Shown here in pieces: positions 32,010 through 44,733 of a DNA stretch of 64,000 bases. The stretch covers positions 1,550,001 to 1,614,000 of the forward strand of contig BTPP01000006.1 of assembly GCA_037102815.1 (NCBI GenBank), in the 5' to 3' direction. Position 1 is the first letter of the stretch. Each line of letters starts with the position of its first letter. A program made the position numbers and the translations under genes. This stretch comes from Neurospora intermedia. Taxonomy: Eukaryota > Ascomycota > Sordariomycetes > Sordariales > Sordariaceae. Below the pieces are notes generated by a model. It did not search any database, was not told the origin of the DNA, and worked only from the letters and a program-made list of their open reading frames with translations.

Positions 32010-35000
32010 TTAACGCCTGTTGAAGTTGAGGTATCGGCTCTGGAAGACAGTTAGCAAAATGCTCCTCAATCAGATGGTTTCGAGGGGCATAATATGTAAA
32101 AACTTACCGCCATAAAGAGAATAATCAAGTTACTCCCAATGAAAGCCAAGAAAATCCCCAAATCCCTCCACCTGTTATCAAAGCTGATGCCCAGTGGCTC
32201 ATAAAACTGATCGCCCACCTTGTACGCGCAGTACTGACACGCGCTCGTGGCGTTGTTCACCAAGTAACCCGCTCCTCCCCTCTGGAAGAAAGGTTCCATG
32301 TACTCCCCACAGGATTGTCCCGCGGGAGCAGTAAAAGACTGCAGCTCGTAATCCTTGCAGATTACGGGCAAGTCGTGCAACTCGGTGACCACCATGCCGC
32401 CGATGAGACGAGTGAAAGGGTTCAGCTCGTACAGCCACTTGCGCCAGAACTTGGGCATCTGCGGCGCCGGGATGGTGACGCCGCAGAAGAGGGCAAAAGT
32501 GATCATGATGAAGGGGTCGAACTGGCTCGAAATAAAGACTGTCGGGGTCAAGGCGGACAAGCACTGCGCCATGGTAACGGAGAAGACTTCGGTGATGAGC
32601 ACCATGAAGAACTGATACCCCGCTCTCGAGGACTCCGAATTCAAGCCGGGCATGTAGTACACAAACACGAAGAAGATGACGGCGCAGAAGATGTTGTAGG
32701 GCATTTCAGCGATGACCATAGATGCGGCAAAGGTGAAGGAGTTGTACATCTTTGACGACTGCTCGCGGAAGAAGATTGTGCGTTTGATGTGGTACATGAC
32801 TTCGACTTGGGAGATGACAATGGCGGGAAGGACGGTGACCTGGAAACAGACGAAGACCTTGTACTGCAAAGATTCACGCGAGAGGTCGAGGTTGAGGAAG
32901 GTCAGACCGGTGATGAGTGCGATCACGGCGTGGGAGAAGACGCGGGTGAACAGGTAGTTGGGCGAGCGCCAGAGGGCGAGGTTGGTGCGGTGCGTGACCA
33001 CCTTCAGCTGATGCCAGAGAGGGGAAGCGTACTCGCGCTCTAGGTCGTGGTTGACTTGCTCGCCGGCGCTCTTGCGGGCTTCCTTCATTTGCTGGATGGT
33101 GTCCTTCACGTTGGCGAGCTCGGGCGAATCGGCCCAGATGTCGGCCCAGTCGCGGTCGCCGATGCGCGGGGCGGAGCCGGCGCCGATGGCTTCGAGCATG
33201 AACTCGGCTACGTTATCAGTCTCCTTGGGCACGGCACCGTGACGGCTGAGGTAGTCGCTCAACACGCAAGCGTCTTTGCCGATGTCTCCAAAGTAGACGC
33301 AGCGGCCGCCGGACTTGAGGAGGAGCAGGCGGTCAAAGTTCTCGAACAGGGCGGCGTTGGGCTGGTGGATGGTGCAAAGAATGGCTTGGCCGGCAGCGGC
33401 GAGTTTCTTGAGGAAGCGAACAATATTGAAGGCGCTCTGGCTGTCAAGGCCCGAGGTGGGTTCATCCAGGAACAGCAACAGCTGCGGGCGGGCGGCAAGC
33501 TCGACACCGATGGTAACTCGCTTTCTTTGTTCAACGGTCAAACCGGCCTCAGGAGAGCCGATAATGGCATCGGCAAAGGTCTCCATTTCTAGAAGGGAGA
33601 TGATCTCCTCTACGTAGGCGTATTTCTCTTCCCGGGGTGTCTCAAAAGGCTGGCGAAGGTCTGCAGAGAATCGAAGGGCCTCGCGAACGGTCTGCGATGG
33701 GTCGTGAACGTCAAGCTGTTCGGCATAGGATGTGCTACGCTGAAATTCCTTACCGGGCTTGATGCCATCGACCAGGATATCGCCGCCAATGACACCGATG
33801 TTCTTCCTCGCAGCAAGGACATCCAAAAGGGTCGTCTTTCCGGCTCCCGAAGCGCCCATGAGGGCAGTGAGCTGACCGGGCTTGACGTATCCGAAGACGT
33901 TGTTGAGCAGGCGGCGAGTGCCACCGGGGACAGGAACGTCGTAGGTAAGGTTCTCCCAAGTAAGAATGCTCTCCGAGTTGATCTTGAGGTCCGAACCCTC
34001 GTGCTCCTTCCGGGCCTTGCGGCGGGCATCACGCTTCTCTTGCAGCGCCGCGTTGAGTTTCTTACGCTCTTCGTTAGGCCGCTGGAAGACCTTGGCGAGG
34101 CTGCCTCCGCCACTGAAGTTCATGATTTCGCCTAGAACGACGTTCATAATGAGGAAAAAGATGATCAGTGCCAAGACAATACCCCAGTTCCTCCACAGAT
34201 CGCTGGCATTGTAGGAGAAGCCTTGCGAGATGTAGGCCTTGCCGGAGATGAACTTTGTGCCGGGAGTCGAACCGGGAAGCGTGCAAACCTGGTGGTTGAT
34301 GTCGGTGTACTCGGGACCAGCAGGAATCAAGGAGTCGTCGGTACACGTCATATCGATCTTTGAAAACTCATTCTCCATCATCGAGCTGAACGATAGACCC
34401 AAGATATTGATCCAGTAAATCCACCTCAGCCAAACCTGCTCCGACTGGTACTGAATCAGATAGCCGGATGTGGTGATGAAGAAGGTGATGGTGACAACGG
34501 CAAACTTGATGGCATAATCGAAATCGGGACTCACGCATCCGATAATGCGGAAAAAGAGAGTCATGCCAATGTTTCCGGACAGAATCATGAGGTAGAAGGT
34601 GAAAAAGGCGCCAGCACTGCGGAACAGATTTGTCATGAAGTAAACAATGATGGAAAACAACATGATCTGAGATGCAGAGAAGGCCTGATCAACGAAAATT
34701 TGAGCGATCCAGAGAGCCGAAGGACGATGGAATGCATAACGCCTATGGCGTTCGACAACACCTCGTCCAAGCATAGTTCCTGCCAACTCCGAGAAGGCCT
34801 GGAAAGCGTTGAACAGCAGAGAGATAAACATGAGGCCACCCTTGCTGAACGCACTGGCGGAGGTTTGACCGAGATTGAGATAGAGGGTACCGAGGACGAT
34901 GGCAATCACAATACTCCTCAGCCACGAAAGGGCGAGGGCAAGGCGATCCTGCATCTTGAGAACGAACTGGCGCTTCATCAGAGCCCAGACTTGCTGGTGG

Positions 35001-36514
35001 AATCCAACGGAGTAAGCCGACTTCTTGCCAGCACCCTTCCGCTTTTGTTCCCTGACAGCGATTTGGAAATCCTCGTACTTTTCCTTCTCCTCAACGAGTG
35101 ATTGCTTGTAATCCGCCATCTCACGTTCCAGCTCCCGAGCAAACTTGGATTCGTTGAAAGCCGCCTCCAGGGTCTCCGGGCTGTGTGGTGCGTTCTCTGG
35201 AGAACGGCCCTCTTGGTATTCACGCTCGAAGTCGTCGGTACAGCCAGTAACGTAATCGGGTGTGGTCTGTCGTGGGCGTGGAGCGAAGCCCAAGCTCTCA
35301 AAGTAACCTCTAGCTTCCGAAGTAGGACCGAAGTAGACTTGGCGTCCCTCGTCAATAACCAAGACCTTGTCAAAGAGCTTGTAGATGTTTTCCGAGGCCT
35401 GATACAGCGAAACAAAGGTGGTCGTCTTGTACAAATCCGTCTGGACACGGAGCGCTTTGGCGAAGTCGAGAGCGGTCGAAGCGTCCAAACCACGGGTGCT
35501 GTTGTCCCAGGACAAAACACAGGCGTTGGTGATGAGCATTTCAGCGATGGAAACACGCTTCCTCTCACCACCAGAGACACCGCGGACGAAGGGGTTGCCG
35601 ACGATGGTGTGACGAGTATGCTCGATGTTGAACATCTTGAGGAGCATGGTGATAACCTTCTCCTTGAAATCCTGCTTTGTGATGCCAGGGGGAAGCTTGC
35701 CGGGGATCTTGACGTCCAAAGCGAAGGCAAGAGTCTGCTCGACCGTAAGGGTAGGATGGTGCATATCCTCCTCCATGTTGTAGACGGCCTCGCCGCGGTA
35801 CTGAAGGAACTCTTCAGATGTAAAGGGTCCATAGAGCACATCACCAGTAACCGACGTGAACCCATCGCGCTGGTTGACAATGTTCTTGAGGAACGTGGTA
35901 CATCCAGAGCCCGGCTTTCCGAGGACCAGGACCATCTCTCCAGGCTTGCAAACACCTCTGAAGCTGTGCAGCAAGGTCGCCTCGGGCATCTTCTTACCAA
36001 GACCCAACATGTTGACAACAGGAGTGACGACGTCGAAGAAGTCGATAAAGGCGTTGGGGAACGTCTTGACGAAGTTAGTGCTACTAGCAATACCCTTCAC
36101 AGTCAAGCCGTCCCAGTAAACACCAATATGCTTGGGGCGGATGCCAGCTTCCCTTTCTGCCTCCAGATCGCCACGCAGGGCAGCTTCAAGGTCGAATTGC
36201 TCCGGCGCACTCTCAGATGAGGTTTCAACGTGCATCTGTCCCTTCTCGGCGTCTCCATGGTGTGTCGACCTATTGGCATGGCTCTGAGTACGACTCGCGC
36301 GAGACAACTCCCTTCGCAGCTCGCGAAAGTCGTTCTCAGCTTGTTCGACAGAGATGCCGGAGACAGCGCGGCTAAGGCCGTTGGGGTTGTTGCGGCGGGC
36401 CTCCTCACGAAGTTCCTCGATGTCCTGGGTCCTTGAGGAGGCACTGGTGGATGGCGGTTCGGTTGGGTTGGGCCCTTCGATGCTGGGCTTCCGCCCAGCT
36501 GTGCTTGAGTCCAT
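32010..36514 (-). CDS. PDR-type ABC transporter (ABCG full-size)
   Basis: Exons 36514-32108 and 32039-32010 (intron 32040-32107, GTAAGT..CCAG with a GCTAAC branch site), 1,478 aa. The last exon encodes only SRYLNFNRR and the stop. Layout is (NBD-TMD)x2. NBD1 has the PDR-type degenerate Walker A GKPGSGCTT (about 199-207), the signature VSGGERKRVS (about 313) and SWDNSTRGLD. NBD2 has the canonical Walker A GASGAGKTT, the degenerate signature LTVEQRKRVT and LFLDEPTSGLD. This asymmetry is characteristic of fungal pleiotropic drug resistance pumps in the plasma membrane, which export azoles, phytoalexins, lipids or metabolites. The second membrane domain contains the large Cys-bearing extracellular loop before the final helix (QSCGEY..SACQYCAYK). 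The substrate is unknown; the P450 and reductase next door are suggestive but not proof. Confidence 0.95.
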
Positions 36515-39500
36515 GTGGACTGGTGTAAATGATGATTCGGTGAATACTACTTGTATAAACCAGATTTTAGTTATTCTTGTTATATTATTAGATAGAAGGA
36601 AGTTTGACTATCACATGTTCCGCTCCGACTGGGAATGATAAGGGGAGACTACTCACCAACTGTTTTCGATTACGAAGACCAAGTGGATGATGAGAGACAA
36701 GTAGAAGGGCTAAAAGCCCAAGTCAACGGTAACAAGAGTGATGTGAAGGGGATAGAAGCCTTTCGTCCAGATCAGACGAGCGCAACCACTGAAGGTTGAC
36801 GAAGGGCTATATGCCACACTCTTCGCCTGTCAAGAAGATGACGAAGTGATGCAGAGGAGGGTAGGAACAGTTCACCGGGAAACAAGGAGGGGGGGAATCG
36901 ATGGAATAGATTTGAAAAGGTCTTTTAGAAACGGGTCCAACCCTCCAACGGGTCCCAAAGTTCCATCGAGTTGCTTCGAAGCTGCCATGGACCAGCTAGA
37001 CCCTTTTCGTCTCCAATGGCACATCCGCCACCATGTCGCCCATGTAGCGGGCAAGGGTTGTTTCTGCTAGTTCGGCGTGCTAGGTTTCTTTCCGGTGACA
37101 GGAAACCAACGCGGCCGGGGGAGCCTGGGGAGCAAAGGGGGATTGCAGTGCCATCGGCGCTTCTTGGCGGATAGAAGCTCCAATCGACGTCGACTTGCTC
37201 AGGTACCAGCCGAGCCAGCCATGCAAGCCGAGGGGACATTCTGCCGAAATCCGCAAATTCGTTGTTGGCTGTCTTTTTTTTCTTATTTTCCTTTTTCCAT
37301 TTTAACGGTATTGTGAAAGAATAGGTGATGATGGCGAGGACTGAACCGATTGTCAAGTGTATGAGAAAATTCAAAATTTCAACGGCATAATTGATTGGTG
37401 GTTGATGTCAAAAACCGTTGGATCAACGGGACGCCTCCCGTCTTTGTCGTCCTTTCCCTAACCGACCCTCTCGTTGGAGGCTCCACCAGCTCACACTACT
37501 GCAGTGTATGTGCACTACTTGGGGCAGGTACATCCTTCCAGATGCAAACTCTGATACAGTGGAATCCCCTGAAAGAGCATGTAATCCAGACCAGGGAATT
37601 CTAGGCACCAAATAGCAAACACACACACACAGGCTTACGCAGTAGACTGGAGCCCCAACTTATGCAATATCTGGCTCCTGGAGGATGCAGTTACAGGGGT
37701 TCTTACTGCACCATTCGTTCACTGACAAAACTGGAAGAGGGAATCCATGTCAAGTCCATGAGCAGATGTTATCGGCACATCACCGCCTTTCTTTGGTCTA
37801 CCAGGCTACCTACCCATCCGGTCCATTTTCTACGAGCACAGACTTCCCTCAGCTTTTCGTAGCAACATGGAGATGATGGGGATCTCGTCATCTTTCAAAG
37901 AAGACGAGGGATCTCCGGGGAAAGACACAAAAGAATGGAAATGATGCCGAAAACAATCTAAATTCTTTCAATCGCCAAGACATTCTGGGAGGCTCTGAAC
38001 GTACCCTATCTCACACTGCAGTTGGCGAGCAGCGAGAATGTCGACGACTTGTGGGGGACGGTGGAGCTGCAAATACGGTATGCCATTGGTCAATATCAGC
38101 TGGAATATTTCCCGGTGGGCGTGAACGGTGTGGTCCCGAAACACTACCATGTGCTTTTCTCGTGTCCAGGGTGATACGCAGTACAGTGAGGTACCCATGA
38201 TTCCTTTTCCAGACAAGTGGTCGAGTGATGGTTAGGTACATACCCTCCAGAGTGTCGCTCAGGAAGCTCGGCGATCGGCAAACTCCAAAGAGTGAGGAGG
38301 GGTCATGACAAGTGCAACTTAGTCGGCGAGTGACTCGAATGACCGCTCTTTTCTAGACTGGATTCTCTGACCGTATCGTCGTGTCCCCTCCACCCTCCCT
38401 TGTTGACCACAATGAATCATTATGATATTTACATATCACGTACCCAGCATGATTGTGTTGCCTAGTTAAGTTGACCCCACTCATCAACGTATCCATTCAT
38501 GCTGCTTGCATGTGCAGCAAAGCCATCTCAACCAGACAACGCCATCTACAAATCGACCAAGATATAGTACATTCTGTGCATCGCACATATAGGTAGGCAA
38601 GTGCATACCTGCATCAACGGTTTAGTTGTGTCACCTTACATGTAGGAATCTGAAGGCGTCAATATCTTGTAGCACGGCATGTCACTCCGTTATTTGAATA
38701 GTTCACCGTCGATATGATACGCTACGTCCCACACGCACCGCATGTCACCAACCATCCGATTAAGGTTTTCCCCACGCTCTTGTCCAGTCCATTAGTTTCC
38801 CTTTATTTTCTGCAATTCTTTTTTCTTCTTTTCATATGTCAAACCCAACCGCGAGCCGGAGACAGGACCAATGAGTCTGGAGTCTCCTGTGGGGACACCA
38901 TCCTTCGCATCCCCAGAGGTAACCTTCTCCGCCTCAGCTTTCCAGTCTCATGGGTTACATGCCGTCATCCGCGGTTCTGCCTTAATATGTATCCCCATGT
39001 TGTGTTAATGTTTGTTCTTCTTGGATTACAAATCCAACATCGGTTTCCTTGCCTCGTCGTTGTCTTTTGTCGCTCACTCCTTTCTCTGTAATTCTGTTCG
39101 TCTTCCCACTAACATCGGTATCGTATCGAATACCTTGAAGGTTCATGTTCTGCCGCATGGCGGTTGTGGTCAAGGACGATAAGATCCATCGTCAAGAAAT
39201 CAAGATCTCGAGCGTTCGCCGTTGATCGCAGCGAATACCAACTACATACCTATGTGATTGAGATCGATCGTGGAACTGAAGTCAGTCAGCCATTTCTTCA
39301 TCATCCCCATGGCCGGAGCGCTCATCTCATAAAGAATCATAGCTTCTCCCCCAGCTAGAAAAAAATACATCTCTCACACTGTACCGTTGATACGTCGCAA
39401 CAAAAGAGGAGCATGCAATTTCGCAACAGTTGCTATCTGGAAGGGAGCGCCCTAGCCTCTTGTGACACCGGTATGTAAATTGTTAGTAACGGAAGCTTAT

Positions 39501-40861
39501 CATTGCTCGTTATCGTCTCGGCCCCCTCTCCCCCGGGTATGGCGTGGCAGAGGGAAACAAGTGGGGTTTCCGCCGGCTGACCGACCGGAGAAGTGGAGTG
39601 GACGGGACCGCCAACGTTCCAGTCCCGGGACTACAGCCGGGCATGGACAGTGCAAAACACTTGAATTACGAGATTGGAGTCACACAGGTCAATCCCAATC
39701 ACCATGTATGCTTGCGCAATTCTCACTTGTGTACGATTAGTCTGGCATTTGATGTCCTAAAGTCAAATATCACCATCTTTTTCACGTCATTACGGAAAGA
39801 TAGGAGCCGAGGCCCGAAGACGGGCAAGGTACGTAGCATGTGTCTGTCACTCCTCCAACGGCTTAGCATACCGATCCATCTCTGTCTCAACCTATCACAT
39901 TCTGTATATCCCGTCTGCTTCTATCAACACAAATATAACTTGTATATTCGTCGTCGGTCGTTCTTTCCATCAGGCTGATGAGAATGGTGACAAACCGATG
40001 CTTGTGAGACGTACCCAGCCCATATTCCTACACTAGTTGGTATGTATTAGCAAATTTATATTCCAAAATTCAGGAGCCGCAGTACTATAGGATGAAGACA
40101 GGCCAAGATCCGCATGAGCCAGCGTGACAGCATGGCATCGAGAGAATCGTCAACAAGACTGTTGAATCAATACAAGAGATACAAGTTGTAAAAAAATAGA
40201 AAACAAAAAAGTTCATAGACAAAAGGACAAAGAGTAATTCGGTGGTCATGTTATTGACAGAGTCTTCCCGTATGATCGGCTTATGACGGACCCATATCTG
40301 CCAGCAACAAAAATACCTATCTTGGAATGTAGCTACCACGGTCAGAAGAGGTTCTTCCGCGTAGGGTGTGGTAGCGAAGTGGAAAAGACGAAGATGATTT
40401 AATCTAAAACTGCGTTGCGAGCTGACAGGTATACCACAAGAGGAACGAACAATATTGCGTCCTCCTCTCAATGTCTATAACCGGCATGCAATCATCATTG
40501 GAATGAGATTTTACGTCCGAGTTCGGTGTATAAGAGAAAATCAACCTTGATATAAAAAAATGGGAAAAAAAAGAACCCCAACCCAACCAAAAACCGCTCT
40601 TGCAAGCTACTGTAACCGATTCCTGAACCCGTCCGTCCATTCCCCCGCCATGACGTAGAGAATCAGAAAGAAAGCCCAAAGGATATTTGTGCGTGTGATA
40701 CAAATCAATGCCAGATTTAGAGGGAGGTGGAAGAAAGAAGTGATCAACAGCCCGTTGTCCAGTTGCTTGCGCACCACAATTCCTTACTCCTTACCTACAA
40801 AACCTGATCCCTCCTTTTTCAATATCCATTCAAACCCAAGTTCCAACCTACAACTTCGATC
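36515..40861. other. Gene-poor stretch upstream of the ABC transporter
   Basis: About 4.3 kb. The first several hundred bases are the transporter promoter and leader. A short (AC)n tract lies at 37619-37631. Open frames up to about 145 codons occur but lack family resemblance or consistent codon pattern. The last part is the 3' side of the casein kinase gene. Confidence 0.55.
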
Positions 40862-41932
40862 TCAAAGCTCCGACTCAGCCCCATTCTGTTCGATCGCCAT
40901 CGGACTCCCGTTCTGCTTTTGCCTCCTAGGAGGCCCCCGCCGCCTCGAAGCTGTCCTGCTGCTTACACCCATGCTCTCGTCCTCGTCATCCGACCCTTGT
41001 TGTTCCGCATAGCGACGAGCCTCGTCCAGCACGCTCAAGTCGTCAGGCTTGCTGCGCAACCACTGCATGCGAGGCCCGGAACGCGCAATTTCTGACACCT
41101 TGAAACCGTAGATCTTGGGCTGGTAGATCTTGCCCCTGCCCAGCCCCGGCGCTATGTTGCGCGCGTACATGCCGTTAATAACGGTGGTGTCGTCAGAGCC
41201 GGATCGTGTGAGGTTGCTAACGCTCTCAGCGCCGGTCTTGGTCAAGTCGTATTCGGGGAAGGTCATGAGGAAGAGCGCGCCAAAGGTGCGGCCGAAGAAG
41301 GCACCGTCCACCGTCTGGAAGCGGCTGTTTGGCGGTACGTAGACGTCCAAGCACGACGGGCAGAATAGCTTGACCGTGTCTTCGCCGGGCGTGTCCGAGA
41401 GGCCGACGGGCAGCGTCCGGGTCTGGTTGCAGTTTGTGCGTGGGCAGATGCCGAAGTGACCGAGCTCGTATTTTTCCGACATTTGCTGGATACCCGCCCG
41501 CGAGCAGATGAAGCGCTGATGGATCAGACCGTACAGCATCTCGGCCGAGGACTCGATCACAGAGAGATCGCTCGCGATGCGGCTGTGGTGTCTCCTTTCG
41601 CCGTGGGGCTTGTTGATGCCATCGCCGCCGGACATGTCTTCCTCGTCCTCCTCGTCCTCTTCCTCCTCGTCATCATCGTCCTCGGGCTCGACATCAAGGA
41701 TCATCTAGTCAGGTTAAAAGCACAATGATTAGCTGTTGACGTAACGGACAAAAAGGTTCCAGAACAAGCATACCTCGAGAGCCTCCTTGTACATGGCGAC
41801 CTGGGTCTGCAGGCCAGTAAGGTTGAAGTCATCTTCGATGAATTCTTCTGACACTTCGGCAAAATACTCGTGTCCCAGGAGGGAGCAGAAGGATGCGATC
41901 CAAGACTCTGGCACGCCCGACGAGCTCGACAT
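40862..41932 (-). CDS. ckb1: Casein kinase II regulatory (beta) subunit
   Basis: Exons 41932-41774 and 41704-40862 (intron 41705-41773, GTATGC..CTAG), 333 aa. The beta subunit dimerises through a zinc finger and scaffolds two catalytic CK2 alpha subunits; in Neurospora CK2 influences the circadian clock. The family start is clear: SSSGVPESWIASFCSLLGHEYFAEVSEEFIEDDFNLTGL. An extended acidic loop (Asp/Glu run after DVEP) precedes the helices. The zinc-binding cysteines appear as CPRTNC and, about 30 residues on, CPSC. The segment YGFKVSEIARSGPRMQWLR closes the conserved core. The C-terminal tail (after about residue 280) is basic and Gln/Ser-rich, as in fungal Ckb1. Near-certain family call. 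Confidence 0.95.
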
Positions 41933-42799
41933 GGTGGATTGGATATGGAAGCGCTGCGAAAAGATTCGAGTGTTTGGCGACGGAGTAGGCGTTCGATGAG
42001 GCTGTTGGTACCGCTATCGGGCGTTATCTGATGAGTGCGATCGAAAGGCGCAAGACGACGACTGGGTGTAGCTAGTGTCCCTTGGGGTCGACGCTCATCT
42101 GCGATACTGGATGGAAGGTTTCAATTGTTTATTGCGTAGACATGACCGAGCGCATGAGGTGGCGCAAATGGATGGACGAAAGGACAGACAGACTAGCTAG
42201 GCGCTTCAATGATTGTCTGCGTGGTGTTGCAGCGAAGGAGGTGGTTGGTGATTCCTGTGCTGTTTTTGGAGTTTGCGCTAACGGAGGCTGTCGACTCGAT
42301 GGCTCTGTTTGCCTTTGGGGTTGCTCGAGAAGAAGCCCGCGCCCTCATTTCGTGCTACAGCCCACTCGTGGGTGCCTGGTCTGTGCGGCACCCCCCGTCT
42401 TTTTAGTCTGGGCCCTTCCCAATCCTCCTCTTTCAACCCTTCCCGCAGGGAGCAGCCCCGCGCCCAGCCCCACGGTAGTATGATGCCTGATTTTGCGCCT
42501 TCTCACATAACCCTGCTGAGCCCTGCCACATGCGCGTGCGGCAGCGCGTCTGAACCCAATCGTCTAGTACTTTATCTGGTGGAACCAAGATAAGTAAAGT
42601 AAAGGGTCCACTTGGTGATGGTCGATGAAAGGTACGTACCTTCCTCCCTCATGTGGTCTGATATGTGTATTGTCAGGGACTCAGGGTACCAACCTTGGGT
42701 GGCCATTGCTGCTTTTGTTTGTTCTTTTCGTCATTATCCCCTTCTCTGTATATTTTAACATTTTATATGTTTCATGGAGGAAAGTCACCTCCCAGTTCC
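41933..42799. promoter_or_regulatory. Shared promoter region between ckb1 and JmjC gene
   Basis: These 867 bases separate divergent start codons (41932 minus, 42800 plus) and hold both promoters. A frame upstream of 42800 stays open to 42665 but lacks family resemblance, so I treat it as leader. Confidence 0.5.
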
Positions 42800-43954
42800 A
42801 TGCCAACACGGCTACTTGCGTCGACGAGGCGCTTCCGCCAATCGCTCTTCACTTTCACCCATCATGCCAGGAGCCTCGAAACAGTGGCAGAGGCGGTTGC
42901 GCCGATCAGCATAGAGGACTTCAGAAGAGATGCATTTCAAGTTCAAAGGCCTCTTCTTATACGACCAAGCTCCAAACCCTCTGCGTTGACCCCTAGCATC
43001 AACCAGCAAAATGATGCCAATACCCAAACCAACACTCCGACTTCACCAACTATACTACCCGCCCTAACCAAATGGTTCAACACCTCTCCGACCTCCGGAA
43101 AGGCCTCATTAACTCCGTACCTGGACAACTTCCGATCTACCATCCTCCCTTACGAACTCTCATTCCCAAACTCAGCCCAAGTCTTAGGTTTCATGTCTTG
43201 GCTACAACGGTCCTCCTCCTCCTCACCAACGGCATCCAGCGATTCACACCCGGACTCCAACTCCAACTACGACTCCGACTCACAATCCCGTCTCGCCCTA
43301 GCCCACCTCCTTAAAAACTATATCACTCACCACTCCTCCTCCTCCTCTTCAGAGTTCCTCATCCTCGACCTCCCCCTCCACCTCCTCCTCCTCGCCCACC
43401 ACTACAACACCTTTCTGTCCTCCTCCTCCCAAACCCCTCCCAACCCCCCGCTCACAAACCTCTACATAGCCCAAGCGCCCCTCTCCCACCTCCCTTCCCC
43501 CCTTCAATCTGACCTCCCTACCCCTCTCTTGGTTTCCCACGCCGGCCGCGGAGACATCTACTCCTCCAGCATCTGGCTCGGCTTACAACCGACTTATACA
43601 CCCTGGCACAGAGACCCGAACCCGAACTTGTTCTGCCAATTGTGTGGGACAAAAGTCTTGCGGCTGATGGCGCCCAAGAGGGGGGAGGCGCTCTTTCGGG
43701 GGGTGATGGCTTCCTTGGCCGTGGCGGCGGGGTCTGGGAAAATAAGGGGGGAGGAGATGATGAAGGGGGAACAGAGGAGGGCTTTGGAGGGGGCTGTTTG
43801 GGGTGGTGACGGCGAAGGGGCGGATGACATGATGTACGAGGTGACGGTGCAGGCGGGGGATATGTTGTTTATGCCGCTGGGGTGGTGGCATAGTGTCAAG
43901 AGCGTGGGCGAGGAGGGGGGCATTAATGGGAGTGTAAATTGGTGGTTTCGGTAG
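42800..43954 (+). CDS. JmjC-domain (cupin-like) oxygenase, putative mitochondrial
   Basis: An intronless 384-aa frame. The ATG at 42800 is chosen because it gives an Arg/Ser-rich, acid-free amphipathic N-terminus (MPTRLLASTRRFRQSLFT) typical of mitochondrial presequences; an upstream in-frame ATG at 42665 only adds unrelated residues. Fe(II)/2-oxoglutarate ligands are visible: His270 and Asp272 in TPWHRDPNPNLFCQL and His364 in PLGWWHSVKS. LLVSHAGRGDIYSSSIWLGL just before is the usual JmjC N-side strand. The sequence resembles JMJD5/TYW5-like small JmjC hydroxylases rather than multi-domain histone demethylases, as PHD and other chromatin domains are absent. A Ser-rich, low-complexity stretch covers about 137-183. 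Substrate unknown. Confidence 0.85.
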   Translation: MPTRLLASTRRFRQSLFTFTHHARSLETVAEAVAPISIEDFRRDAFQVQRPLLIRPSSKPSALTPSINQQNDANTQTNTPTSPTILPALTKWFNTSPTSGKASLTPYLDNFRSTILPYELSFPNSAQVLGFMSWLQRSSSSSPTASSDSHPDSNSNYDSDSQSRLALAHLLKNYITHHSSSSSSEFLILDLPLHLLLLAHHYNTFLSSSSQTPPNPPLTNLYIAQAPLSHLPSPLQSDLPTPLLVSHAGRGDIYSSSIWLGLQPTYTPWHRDPNPNLFCQLCGTKVLRLMAPKRGEALFRGVMASLAVAAGSGKIRGEEMMKGEQRRALEGAVWGGDGEGADDMMYEVTVQAGDMLFMPLGWWHSVKSVGEEGGINGSVNWWFR

Positions 43955-44733
43955 ATGGAGGTTGGCAGCCGGATGAAGATGAAGGATGTGGTCGGACAAG
44001 AGACCAGGACACTCATCCTCATAAAAGATAAAAGGATGAAGGAAACGGGTTCTCGAAGCGATCACGGAGATCGCAGGGCATCTCTCCTCCCGACCGATCA
44101 CATGGCGCACAGGAGCTACCTTATCGATGGACAACAGTACACCCCGGAAAACAGGACGGAGAGGTCGATTAAAAGGTTTCAAAGGCACCTAGGTCAAACG
44201 CGTACAGTGCCATAGTAACAAGCACTTGCTCCGCGGAATATGGACGAGTTAGACAACAATATAGTCGAGTTGACTTTATGCAACCCCTTGCTCATGGATC
44301 GTAGCGCTGCTGAGCTGGCCAGGGCTGATGGACTGTTCGGGAGCAAAGTCCAGGCTCACTGTTGGCCACAAATGATGTCTAATGGCTGTTTATCAAACAG
44401 CAAAAGAAAGATCAAGATGGCATCGGCAACGAAGCATCATGTACCAAGCACGTGCATATGTTGTACATGATCATGTTTCTTGATCGAACATTGCATGCAC
44501 CGTCATTATGCTGCAAGGTACTACTGCCGTGATAGGCTTCGAATGATGAGAAGTTTGTTCATTACTTAGAGATTAGAGCAACGCCAACAATGAAATCCCA
44601 GTCCCATAACAGTCATAAAAGTATCATGAAATCAGCCAGACCAAAAGCCAAACACCTTGCTGGCTCAGCTAACCGTGCGAAGAGCGTGTCGTCAACCAGT
44701 GATCCACCTCCATTCTGCCTCGCAACCAATTTT
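43955..44733. other. Convergent 3' region between JmjC and Vip1 genes
   Basis: About 780 bases with both 3' UTRs. A TCCGCGGA octamer at 44232 matches the yeast PDR element by sequence but sits between convergent genes. No gene is seen. Confidence 0.5.

Noticed and set aside
35102-36220. 372-codon plus-strand frame
   Set aside because: Antisense shadow of the PDR transporter, with no family resemblance.
44232-44239. TCCGCGGA, matching the yeast PDR element
   Set aside because: It lies between two convergent genes and far from the ABC transporter promoter, so regulation is unlikely.
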